A stretch of DNA of 64,000 bases from JANQIO01 sp038746745 (lineage in GTDB: Bacteria > Pseudomonadota > Gammaproteobacteria > Pseudomonadales > Halieaceae): NCBI GenBank assembly GCA_038746745.1, contig JBCDKJ010000002.1:52481-116480 (forward strand), in the 5' to 3' direction. Numbering within the stretch: the stretch's first letter is position 1; each line of letters opens with the position of its first letter. Positions 24,116-32,322 of the stretch are shown here, one piece after another. Under the pieces are notes generated by a model. That model was not told where the DNA came from and made no database searches. It saw only the letters and a list, made by a program, of their open reading frames with translations. The position numbers were made by a program, and so were the translations under genes.

Positions 24116-26144
24116 GTTGAAGCGGCAGTCGCACTGCAAATACGACGCCGCTGCCGTCCTCACGATTTACAGCTCGCACGCTTCCCTTATGGAAGTCCAC
24201 GATCAGCTTTACGATATGCAGGCCCAGACCCAGGTGCATGCGCTCACTGCGCTCGCGTAGAGACACCATTGAATCAAAAAGCTGCTGTTGCATGGCCTCG
24301 GGTAGTAGAGGGCCATCATTGATTACAGTTAATTCAACCGCGTTGGCGGCAGCTTCCAGGCCGATATCAACGCTGCCACCCTCGGGTGCAAAACTGACCG
24401 CGTTGTCTACCAGCTTATCCAGCATTTGTGCGATCAGATCCGGTACGGCGTCAATTTCGATGGTGCTGTCGGTGCCATGCACCTGGAGTCTGTGCCTGGG
24501 GTATAGATCCTGATACGCCGCGACCAGAGCATTCAAGAGGTCGCTGATGTCGCAGCGCTGCGGTGTGTTGGCATGCACCGATTCCTCTAATCGACTGGCC
24601 TCACTCATTGCCGTGAGGATGGCACTCAAACGGCTTAGCCCGTCCCTGGCGCGCGCTATGTAGGTATCGGTGTCCCCATTGTCGGTTGTACCGACTGCAC
24701 TGGAACTCAGGTTATCCAGTGACGACTGAATCACGGCGATAGGTGTGCGCAGTTCGTGGGATAGTTTGCGCGATAGACTGCGCAGATAGTCAGTGTACTC
24801 CCGCAGTCGGCTCATCAGGTCGGCGTACTGCCGTGATAGCTCGCCAATTTCGTCGGCGACCTGGCTGACGGGAAAATCGTTGGCGAGGCTGCCATCAGGG
24901 TGAATGATATCGATACTGGCGCGTGAGAGTCTGCGAATGCGCCAGGACAGCAGGCTGGCGTAGCCGAGTAATCCCACGGCAGACAGCAGCATCGCCAGCA
25001 GGCTCCAGTACAACAGACGCGAAAAGGCCTGGTCGGTCAAACTCAGATACGGTTCGCTACTCTGACGGGCCAATATCGCGCCTATCTGCATGCCGTCTTT
25101 TACGATCGGCTCTGTGACCAGCAGTAGCTTGCGTTGTTGACTTGATGCTGGTCGATACCAGCTGGCGCGCGCTGCGCCTTGCGCCAGCGTGGTTGCCACC
25201 TCGGGTGTAGCGGATCGTCCCACGGATGCTGCTTCCGGAAGCGCAGCCTGTTCGCCATTGCGGAGCACAGCGCGATACAGTGCGCGTAGTAGCCAGGGGG
25301 TGCCCGTGTCAGCAGCTGGCATCGTTTCCTGCGCCTGGGCTGATGCCGCCACCCAACCCTGTCGGTCGATCACGTCGAGACGCATCCCCGCCGCAGTAAA
25401 ACCTGTGAGCTGACGACTCAACTCGTCCGACGGTACGATCAACCACGGGAGTGTTTCTCCGTTGGCCTCCGCCAGGTTGCTGGAGCGTGCGGGTGGTCTG
25501 ACGTTGTCATCGCCCACATCGATCAAAGCAAAACCGAGATGCCCGCCCAGCATTGCGAGGGGCAGGCGTAATTCGATGCTGTAGCCCTCGAGGCTGTCCT
25601 GCCAGTAGCCACGAATGCGCGGTTCGAACCCCATGGGGCGACTACCGCGCGCAATGCGTCCCTGCACTGCACCGGGTGCGGCGGTGGTAATAACATAGCT
25701 ACCATTGGCGCCTGACAGTATCAGTCGATCTCCGGTGGCGCGCGTCAGCTCTCTGGGGTCCTGATATACCACCGTGTCATCGCGCACCCTGAACAGAAGA
25801 TACAGCGTCGCGTTGTGAACGCGTGCCTGATAGTCTGCGGCACCGAAGCGAGCATGAGCTACCTCACCCCAACCGTCGGCATAGCCGTCGACCACTGGTG
25901 GTCTGCTCGCCAGGCTTGCATACAGTTGTGATGGTGAGTAAACATCACCTAGGCGCGCCGCGTTCGGATAGAGCAATTCCGGCTGATCGGCGACCACCGT
26001 GGCGACGGCGCGGCTGGTTGCCTGCAAAGCCTGCACCTGTCCCGCTTGCAGGGCGGATTCCATTTCCCGAACGTACTGACAGCCCGCCCAGGGCAATGCC
26101 AGCAATAACAGGCTTACCAGTAATAGCTGGCGTCGCAGGTTCAT
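24105..26144 (-). CDS. pdsS: Sortase-system sensor histidine kinase
   Basis: Two-membrane-span sensor kinase of 679 residues. Order: N-terminal membrane helix with a Cys (WAGCQY) that could alternatively be a lipid site, a large periplasmic region (about 25-370) whose first part resembles a CBM9/DOMON-like sandwich, a second helix near 380-400, HAMP, HisKA with His463 in SHELRTPIAV, and HATPase_c with LDKLVDNAVSF and HLGLGLHIV. Kinases of this architecture next to a sortase and a VIT-VWA protein define the dedicated proteobacterial sortase system. It is co-transcribed with the response regulator (13-nt gap). The signal sensed is unknown. Confidence 0.88.
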   Translation of the reverse strand: MNLRRQLLLVSLLLLALPWAGCQYVREMESALQAGQVQALQATSRAVATVVADQPELLYPNAARLGDVYSPSQLYASLASRPPVVDGYADGWGEVAHARFGAADYQARVHNATLYLLFRVRDDTVVYQDPRELTRATGDRLILSGANGSYVITTAAPGAVQGRIARGSRPMGFEPRIRGYWQDSLEGYSIELRLPLAMLGGHLGFALIDVGDDNVRPPARSSNLAEANGETLPWLIVPSDELSRQLTGFTAAGMRLDVIDRQGWVAASAQAQETMPAADTGTPWLLRALYRAVLRNGEQAALPEAASVGRSATPEVATTLAQGAARASWYRPASSQQRKLLLVTEPIVKDGMQIGAILARQSSEPYLSLTDQAFSRLLYWSLLAMLLSAVGLLGYASLLSWRIRRLSRASIDIIHPDGSLANDFPVSQVADEIGELSRQYADLMSRLREYTDYLRSLSRKLSHELRTPIAVIQSSLDNLSSSAVGTTDNGDTDTYIARARDGLSRLSAILTAMSEASRLEESVHANTPQRCDISDLLNALVAAYQDLYPRHRLQVHGTDSTIEIDAVPDLIAQMLDKLVDNAVSFAPEGGSVDIGLEAAANAVELTVINDGPLLPEAMQQQLFDSMVSLRERSERMHLGLGLHIVKLIVDFHKGSVRAVNREDGSGVVFAVRLPLQLKA

Positions 26145-26157
26145 CGCGGGGGTGATA

Positions 26158-26853
26158 TCAGCCGTCGGGTCGCCAGCGATACCCCATGCCGTAGGCGGTT
26201 TCGATCGCGTCGAAGTCAGCGTCTACGGCGCTGAACTTACGCCGTATCCTTTTGATGTGTGAGGTGATGGTGTTGTCGTCCAGCACCACGTTGGCGGCAT
26301 CCATTAGTTGCTGTCGGTTTTTTACATGGCCCGGGTGTCGTGCCAGTGAGTGGACAATCCAGAATTCCGTAACTGTCAGCGTGACGGGCTGCTCGCGCCA
26401 TTGTACGGTCATGCGTTCGAGGTTCACCGACAGCGGTCCCCGCTCCACAATGTCTTCTTCCTGAACGGGATGACGCAGCGCGTCTACACGTCGCAGCAGG
26501 GCGTGAATCCGCGCCAGCATCTGGGCCTGACTGATGTCTTTGGTCAGGTAGTCATCAGCTCCCAGGCGCAGTCCACTGATGACATCCAGCTCGCTGTCTC
26601 GGGCGGTGAGAAAAACGATGGGCAATTCCGGTGCGCGAGCGCGTAAATCGCGACACAACTCAAAGCCCCCCTCGAATTCCGCGTGCAGGCCCACGTCAAT
26701 AATCGCCATATCCGGCAGGCAAGTTTCAAAGGCTTCCCAGGCAGCACTACGGTCAGCATGGCAGCTCACCGCAAAGCCCTGCCGCTGCAGAGCGTCGCGG
26801 TAGTTCGCGGCGAGTGCGGGCTCGTCTTCAACGATGGCAATGTGTCTGCTCAT
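26158..26853 (-). CDS. pdsR: Sortase-system response regulator, OmpR class
   Basis: Receiver domain with acidic residues in IVEDEP, phospho-acceptor Asp53 in AIIDVGL, Thr in VFLTARD and Lys in DDYLTKDI; then an OmpR-type winged helix (about 135-228, with LTVTEFWIVHSLARHPG and NTITSHIKRIRRKF). 231 residues. It is transcribed first in a two-gene unit with the kinase and is divergent from the sortase target gene, whose promoter shares the 144-nt gap; regulation of the target and sortase genes is the natural inference. Confidence 0.92.
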   Translation of the reverse strand: MSRHIAIVEDEPALAANYRDALQRQGFAVSCHADRSAAWEAFETCLPDMAIIDVGLHAEFEGGFELCRDLRARAPELPIVFLTARDSELDVISGLRLGADDYLTKDISQAQMLARIHALLRRVDALRHPVQEEDIVERGPLSVNLERMTVQWREQPVTLTVTEFWIVHSLARHPGHVKNRQQLMDAANVVLDDNTITSHIKRIRRKFSAVDADFDAIETAYGMGYRWRPDG

Positions 26854-26997
26854 GAGCGAGATAGTTCCAAAATTCGCCCAGGCTCACAAGCATGCGCCAC
26901 AATTGATCACATTTGGCCCCTGGTCGGTCAGTCTTCATCCCCAGCATTGGCCTGGCGGCGCTTTTACATCGCGTTATCCAATTGCTGGAAGTGCCCT
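26854..26997. promoter_or_regulatory. Divergent control region between pdsR and the sortase target gene
   Basis: The 144 nt must hold promoters for both directions of the sortase locus and is the likely binding site of the response regulator. I see no clear consensus promoter and no convincing direct repeat of the OmpR type. Confidence 0.4.
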
Positions 26998-29067
26998 ATG
27001 AAGCTCACCGCCTTGCTGTTTTGCCTGATGGCAGCCTGCGCGCAAGCACAAGTTGATACTGTGTCCGAACCCAGGTCCGGGCAGTTGGTGCTGGCAACGC
27101 CTGTCGGTGCTCGTCTTGCCCTGCAACTGGCGACTGAGGTCAGCGTCTCCGTCGCGGGCCTGGTGGCGCATGTAGAAATGCGGCAGAAGTTTCGCAATGA
27201 CAGCCCCGATTGGGTGGATGCAGAGTATCGGTTTCCACTGCCATCGAGAGCTGCCGTGCATCGCCTGCGGCTGGAGATCGGTGCGCGTGTTATAGAGGGA
27301 CAGATAAAGGAAAAGGCTGAGGCGCGAAAGACCTTCGAGCGGGCCAGGGCTTCAGGTCGCAAAGCGGGGCTGGTAGAGCAGCGTCGGCCCAACTTGTTCA
27401 GCAACCGTGTGGCCAATATTGGCCCCGGTGAGACGGTCAGTGTTGAGCTTCACTATACCCAGCGCGTTAGCTATCGGGACGGTGACTTCAGCCTGCGACT
27501 ACCGACCACACTCACGCCTCGGTACACCCCCGGGCATATGGGCGCAGACGCTGCGGAGGTATGGAACATTCAGCTACCGCAGACACTTACGCCACAGCAG
27601 CCGCAGCAATCACAGCAGCCTTTAAAGCTCAGCGCCAGCATCACTATGGGCATGCCGCTGGCACGAGTGGAGGCACCCTATCACCGCATAACACTTACGC
27701 GGCAGGGACATCGCTACGAGGTCTCTCTGGTCGATGCATCTACGCCAATGAATCGCGATATTTTGCTGCGCTGGCGCCCGCAGCCCGCGGCGCAGCCTCG
27801 CGCCGCTGTATTCCATGAGCGTATCGGTAGCGAGGAATATGCACTGCTGATGGTGCTGCCACCCGTGCCGGGCCAGGCGCAAGCAACGGAGTTGGACGAA
27901 CAGGGGTTTGCAGAAGCTCGGTTGGCACGGGCGCTGCCCCGAGAACTGATTTTCGTTATCGATACGTCCGGTAGTATGGGCGGCCAGCCCATCAGGCAGG
28001 CGCGCGCCAGTCTGCTGTTTGCCCTGTCACAGCTTCGCGGGCAAGACCGCTTCAATATCATTGCCTTCGCGGGTGAGGCGCGGGGGTTGTTTCCCTCCGC
28101 AGTACCGGCGGATGACTATCATCTTTCTCACGCCCAGCAGTTTGTCGAGCGATTGCGAGCGGGTGGCGGCACGGAAATGCGTCAGGCACTGCGCCTGGCC
28201 TTGCCCGCCGGTGAAGATCAGGTCGATGGGACGGCACTGCCGAGGCGGGAGGCTGAAGAACACCTGCGACAGATCGTGTTCATTACTGATGGCGCAGTGG
28301 GGAATGAGCGCGAGCTGTTCCAGGAGATTCACCGCCGTTTAGGGCAAAGCCGCTTATTCACGGTGGGTATCGGTGCTGCACCCAACGGTTGGTTTATGCG
28401 CAAGGCAGCGCAGGTGGGGCGAGGAGATAAGGTTATCATTGCCGATCTCGCTGAGGTCAGTTCCCAGATGCAGTCTCTGTTTCGTCGCCTCAGTCAGCCC
28501 TTGTATCGCAACGTTACGGTCATCTGGCCGGAGCCCGTAGAGCCTTATCCCGAAGTCCTGCCAGATCTGTATGCGGATCAGCCACTCTGGCTCTCGGTAC
28601 GGAGCGAGCAGGCAATCGCGGGCAGTGCAATTACCGTGTCTGCTGAGGGCATAAACGGACTCTGGCAGCAGACACTACTGGCGGGGCCACCGCTCACCGA
28701 CATGGAAGCGGCGTGGCAGGGTATTGGCACACTGTGGGGGCGATCAGCGATTGAAGCGCTGCTGGATGAGGGCATACTCGGCCGTCCGCAGCAGGATGTT
28801 CGCGCAGCGGTGTTGCCAGTGGCACTCAAGCACCAACTGCTCAGTCCGTACACCAGTTTCGTAGCAGTCGAGCAGCAACCCAGTCGACCTGCTGAGCAGG
28901 TGGCCAGGCCTCGCGCCGTGCCCAATCTGCGTGCGCATGGGCAGGCACCGCAGCAGTATGCCTGGCCTGCAACTGCGCTGGGACTGCGACAGCAGATATT
29001 GATGGGCGTGTTGGCTCTGGTAGTGGCATGCGTATTCTGGCAATACTCTGCCTTGCGCTTGCGTTGA
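26998..29067 (+). CDS. Marine proteobacterial sortase target protein (VIT and VWA domains)
   Basis: Surface protein of 689 residues. A signal peptide (MKLTALLFCLMAACAQAQ) is followed by a VIT domain (about 30-165, with YRFPLPSRAAV and GRKAGLVEQRRPNLF), then a von Willebrand A domain with a complete MIDAS start DTSGSMGG (Asp322, Ser324, Ser326), then about 170 residues without a named domain. The C-terminus has the sorting layout: Trp656-Pro-Ala-Thr-Ala660, a hydrophobic helix (about 667-684), and the basic end RLR. VWA domains bind proteins through a metal ion; here adhesion or matrix binding is inferred. Start is ATG 26998. It is the obvious substrate of the sortase that overlaps it. Confidence 0.92.
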   Translation: MKLTALLFCLMAACAQAQVDTVSEPRSGQLVLATPVGARLALQLATEVSVSVAGLVAHVEMRQKFRNDSPDWVDAEYRFPLPSRAAVHRLRLEIGARVIEGQIKEKAEARKTFERARASGRKAGLVEQRRPNLFSNRVANIGPGETVSVELHYTQRVSYRDGDFSLRLPTTLTPRYTPGHMGADAAEVWNIQLPQTLTPQQPQQSQQPLKLSASITMGMPLARVEAPYHRITLTRQGHRYEVSLVDASTPMNRDILLRWRPQPAAQPRAAVFHERIGSEEYALLMVLPPVPGQAQATELDEQGFAEARLARALPRELIFVIDTSGSMGGQPIRQARASLLFALSQLRGQDRFNIIAFAGEARGLFPSAVPADDYHLSHAQQFVERLRAGGGTEMRQALRLALPAGEDQVDGTALPRREAEEHLRQIVFITDGAVGNERELFQEIHRRLGQSRLFTVGIGAAPNGWFMRKAAQVGRGDKVIIADLAEVSSQMQSLFRRLSQPLYRNVTVIWPEPVEPYPEVLPDLYADQPLWLSVRSEQAIAGSAITVSAEGINGLWQQTLLAGPPLTDMEAAWQGIGTLWGRSAIEALLDEGILGRPQQDVRAAVLPVALKHQLLSPYTSFVAVEQQPSRPAEQVARPRAVPNLRAHGQAPQQYAWPATALGLRQQILMGVLALVVACVFWQYSALRLR
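28963..29064 (+). other. C-terminal sortase sorting signal (WPATA, helix, basic tail)
   Basis: Codons for residues 656-689 of the VIT-VWA protein. The pentapeptide reads WPATA rather than LPXTG; the proline, threonine and position relative to the helix fit a sorting signal, with Ala in place of the final Gly and Trp in place of Leu. Cleavage after Thr659 would be expected. Confidence 0.75.
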
Positions 29068-29591
29068 GCCAGTTTGGCTCCGCGGCGTGGCTGCAAATGA
29101 AGGCAGCACTGGCGCAGCAGTTGATTGCGGCTGCCTGGGGCGCGCCCGGAACGAAAAAGCCCTGGCGCTGGGCCGACACTTATCCTGTGGCGAAACTGGT
29201 GTTCTCCGCGCAGCAGCAAACGCTTTATGTTCTGGCCGGGCGCCAGGGCCATGCGCTGGCCTTTGGCCCGGGTCATGACGGCAGCTCAAGCCCGCCCAAT
29301 GCGCCAGGCATAACAGTGATCGCTGGCCATAGGGATACGCATTTTTCTGTTTTACAGAACCTCGCCGTAGGCGATGAACTGAGCCTGACGGGCAAGGACC
29401 AGGTGACGCAGCGCTATCGCGTTGAAACCCTGGAAGTTGCAGACAGTCAGCGTCGACCGCTGCGGCTGGCGGGCGACGGCCTGGCCCTGATTACTTGCTT
29501 TCCCTTCGATGCCCTCTCTGCTGGCGGCCCTTTGCGCTATGTTGTGGTCGCCCGGCCCATACACAGCGCGAGCGCTAAACACCGTGCATAA
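29028..29591 (+). CDS. Class GN-type (marine proteobacterial) sortase
   Basis: Cysteine transpeptidase of 187 residues that should cut the sorting signal of the neighbouring VIT-VWA protein at the inner membrane. An N-terminal hydrophobic segment (about 3-22) is the membrane anchor. The sortase triad is complete: His101 in IAGHRDTHF, Cys157 in ALITCFPFDA, Arg170 in GPLRYVVVA. Start ATG 29028 is inside the last 40 nt of the target gene, in another frame, so the pair is translationally coupled. Gram-negative sortases are rare and usually have one dedicated substrate, as here. Confidence 0.95.
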   Translation: MRILAILCLALALSQFGSAAWLQMKAALAQQLIAAAWGAPGTKKPWRWADTYPVAKLVFSAQQQTLYVLAGRQGHALAFGPGHDGSSSPPNAPGITVIAGHRDTHFSVLQNLAVGDELSLTGKDQVTQRYRVETLEVADSQRRPLRLAGDGLALITCFPFDALSAGGPLRYVVVARPIHSASAKHRA

Positions 29592-29617
29592 AAAAAGGGC
29601 GCTCAGTGAGCGCCCTT
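29590..29617 (-). terminator. Rho-independent terminator of the TonB receptor gene
   Basis: A perfect stem AAGGGCGCTC / GAGCGCCCTT with an AGT loop is followed on the minus strand by a run of T. It sits 18 nt beyond the receptor stop codon and also closes the sortase transcript from the other side, though the plus strand lacks a T run. Confidence 0.85.
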
Positions 29618-29635
29618 GAAGTTTCGTCAGACAGA

Positions 29636-32077
29636 TTAAAACGAGTAGCTGGCTCTAACACCCGCGGTGCGAGGACGCGCGGGGCCGAACACATACTGTG
29701 GATAGGGCGAGCCATCAAAGCCCTCTCCAAACGTACCGTCTTCCCAGGTCTCGTCAAACAGGTTCTCAACGTAGCCACTGATGACCCAGTTCTCCTGCTG
29801 GTAACCAATCACGAGATCGGTCTGGTTGAGGAAGTTGATTTGCTGCTCAGCAAGGCTGGTAGGAATCCAGTCACCGCGGGCATCATCCTCCCAGGAGTAC
29901 GACAGGTTGCCGAAGATTTCACCGCCGTTGTTACCCACGGGGAAGGAACCGTTCAGGACAGTGAAAAAGGTGAACTCTGGCGTTAGCGGGATAGACTCGC
30001 CTTCACAGGAGTTTTCATCACCGCCGACGTCTGCCGCCGCTCCGCAGAAGGCCTGCACATCATTACCTTCAGAGTCGAACCAGGAACCGCCCACGCGCAG
30101 GGTAATGTTGTCGGTGAGCGCAGCAAAAAGCTCTACTTCCGATCCCCAGCCATCCAAGGTACCCACGTTACCAGCGGTGGTGATAAAGCCCGGACCGTTG
30201 GGATTGGCCTCAGTGAAGAAGGACTGTAGGTCTTCATATTCATACAGGAACGCTGTCGCAGATAACTGCATGCGGCCATCCAGGAAGCGACCTTTGTAGC
30301 CCACTTCATAAGACAGCACGGTTTCAGGTTCAAAGTCTGCCGGGCGGTCCCGTCCGGCCAGTGCCTCGTCTTCTACCGCAAGGCCAGTCTCGAGATTCTC
30401 AAAGCCGTAGGTGTCATAACCGCCTGGCTTGTAGCCGGTGGCGATGGACGCAAACAGCAGGGTATCGTCAAATGGACGCCAGTTGGCTACCAGGCGATAG
30501 GTGATTTCGTCCCAGTCCTGCTTGTGCTGTAGCGCGCCATCGGGGGTGGGCACAACGCCTTGTACACCGCCTGAGAATTGGGAGCCACCGACGTCTGCCA
30601 GACGCTCGTTGGAGTATTCTTTCTCGTCCCAGGAGTAGCGCACTCCAGCAGCCACGTCGAAGGTCTCTGTAAAATCGTAACCCAATTCAAAGTAAGCGGA
30701 ATAACCGCGATAGGCACCGATGGTCTCGTTGGCATCGCTGATAAGGCCGTTAGTCGAAGGAGTAAAGTCATAGCCTGAGTAGGCGTAGTAGGCCGCACAG
30801 CCACGATACGCCTGACCCGCGTACAAGTAGTAGTTCAAGTACAGGTCGCAGTAAACGTCTTCGCTCTGGATATTGTTGAAGGTCGTCTCGATATCTTCTT
30901 CGTAGTACGACGCACCCACATACCAGTTCAGTGGACCATCACCGTTAGATGTGAGGCGCAGTTCCTGTTCAAAGTAATCACCGGTCTGGAACTGCTCGTA
31001 CTCGAACAAGGTAATGGGCAGGCCATCAAAGTCTTCCCCATACTCATAGTCATGGTCTTTATAACCCGTCATCGAGTGTAACGTTGCCCAGCCGAGGTCG
31101 TAGTCAATCAACAGGCCAAACGAATAGGCTTCTGTTTCATCACGCGGGCCAACCTGTCCGTTATTGTTAACGTTGCGCCGGTTACCCACTTCCCAGGGCT
31201 CACCGCCACTGAGCAGTAGCGAGCGATCACCAAAGAAGTTTGGACCCTCACCGGTCACGCGATACACCGAGCCGAATTGGTCTCGGTCGTCATACTGGAG
31301 TATCAGATCTGCCGTGAGCTTTTCTGTCTTATAGCGGAAGCTGACCCGAAGTGAATCGTTGTCGTGTTCGATCAGTTCATCACCGTCGAAAAGATTGTCG
31401 ACGTAGCCGTCTTCTTCTGTATGGAAGTAAGCCACCCGCATTGCGAGATTGTCGGTCAGTGGCACGTTCGCAGCGCCCTCAAAGACGAACACGCCGCGCT
31501 CACCGATGTCGACTTCTGCAAAGCCTTCCGTGCCTTCCGTACTAGCTTTGGCAGTAATCACGTTAAAGGCGCCGCTGACCGCGTTACGGGCAAACAGAAA
31601 GCCCTGCGGGCCGCGCAGAATTTCAGAGCGCTCTACGTCAAACAGGCCGGTGACCCCTGATCCCGTGCGGCCCTGGTAAAGGCCATTCACATACATACCA
31701 ATAGAGGGGTCGGCGCCATTTCCAAACAGGTTGGTGCGGATGCCGCGTACAGCAACCGTGTCGAGGAAAGAGTCTTTGGAGTTACCAGTAATGCCCGGCG
31801 TAAAAGAAATCAGGTCTTTGATGTCGTTCAGGTTAAGCATGCGGCTTTCATTGCCGGTCATGGCCGTCATGGCAACCGATACGTCCAGAACTGATTCCGC
31901 GCGTTTAGTGGCGGTTACGACGATCTCTTCGAGCTGCTGGGCGCTCAGCGGGGTTGCCGCGCTTCCTGCTAACACGGCCGCGGAGACTGCCTGTGCAATG
32001 CGAGACCGGCGACCGACCGGTCGCAGGTTAAGCTGTGTTGCGGCGGAAGGCGCTCTGTGGGTGCTGATGACTGACAT
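29636..32077 (-). CDS. TonB-dependent outer-membrane receptor
   Basis: Active outer-membrane importer of 813 residues. Signal peptide (SRIAQAVSAAVLAGSAATPLSAQ), then the TonB-box area LEEIVVTATKR, a plug domain (about 55-170, with GITGNSKDSFLDTVAVRGI and the GPQGFLFARN motif), then a long aromatic-rich beta-barrel ending with TAGVRASYSF, the classic terminal Phe. Start is ATG 32077, 8 nt behind AGGGG; an upstream in-frame start at 32122 is less likely. The substrate is unknown; the sequence family is the broad one used for plant-derived, aromatic or carbohydrate compounds. A TPR-sulfotransferase gene follows upstream on the same strand. Confidence 0.93.
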   Translation of the reverse strand: MSVISTHRAPSAATQLNLRPVGRRSRIAQAVSAAVLAGSAATPLSAQQLEEIVVTATKRAESVLDVSVAMTAMTGNESRMLNLNDIKDLISFTPGITGNSKDSFLDTVAVRGIRTNLFGNGADPSIGMYVNGLYQGRTGSGVTGLFDVERSEILRGPQGFLFARNAVSGAFNVITAKASTEGTEGFAEVDIGERGVFVFEGAANVPLTDNLAMRVAYFHTEEDGYVDNLFDGDELIEHDNDSLRVSFRYKTEKLTADLILQYDDRDQFGSVYRVTGEGPNFFGDRSLLLSGGEPWEVGNRRNVNNNGQVGPRDETEAYSFGLLIDYDLGWATLHSMTGYKDHDYEYGEDFDGLPITLFEYEQFQTGDYFEQELRLTSNGDGPLNWYVGASYYEEDIETTFNNIQSEDVYCDLYLNYYLYAGQAYRGCAAYYAYSGYDFTPSTNGLISDANETIGAYRGYSAYFELGYDFTETFDVAAGVRYSWDEKEYSNERLADVGGSQFSGGVQGVVPTPDGALQHKQDWDEITYRLVANWRPFDDTLLFASIATGYKPGGYDTYGFENLETGLAVEDEALAGRDRPADFEPETVLSYEVGYKGRFLDGRMQLSATAFLYEYEDLQSFFTEANPNGPGFITTAGNVGTLDGWGSEVELFAALTDNITLRVGGSWFDSEGNDVQAFCGAAADVGGDENSCEGESIPLTPEFTFFTVLNGSFPVGNNGGEIFGNLSYSWEDDARGDWIPTSLAEQQINFLNQTDLVIGYQQENWVISGYVENLFDETWEDGTFGEGFDGSPYPQYVFGPARPRTAGVRASYSF

Positions 32078-32322
32078 AGTTTTGCCCCTGATAGCTGTCT
32101 GCTGATAACTGTTTTTTGTCAATGTGATGACACAAAGGGCTGTGTCATACGAATCTTACGGATTCATGACAACTACGGATGATAGCGAGCAGTATCCGCA
32201 GTTTTGTCCAAGCCTATACGCTGGGCCTTAGATTTATAATGTGAAAATTGCCAATCTGGATGTAAGCACCAGGCAGAGGCGCGCTTTGGGTGAAATCTGG
32301 CCTGTTTGCACTACCGTAGTGC

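Noticed and set aside
24105..26144. Reading the kinase N-terminal Cys (WAGCQY) as a lipobox
   Set aside because: A hydrophobic stretch with Cys is present, but sensor kinases need the first helix as a membrane anchor; lipidation is not the better explanation.
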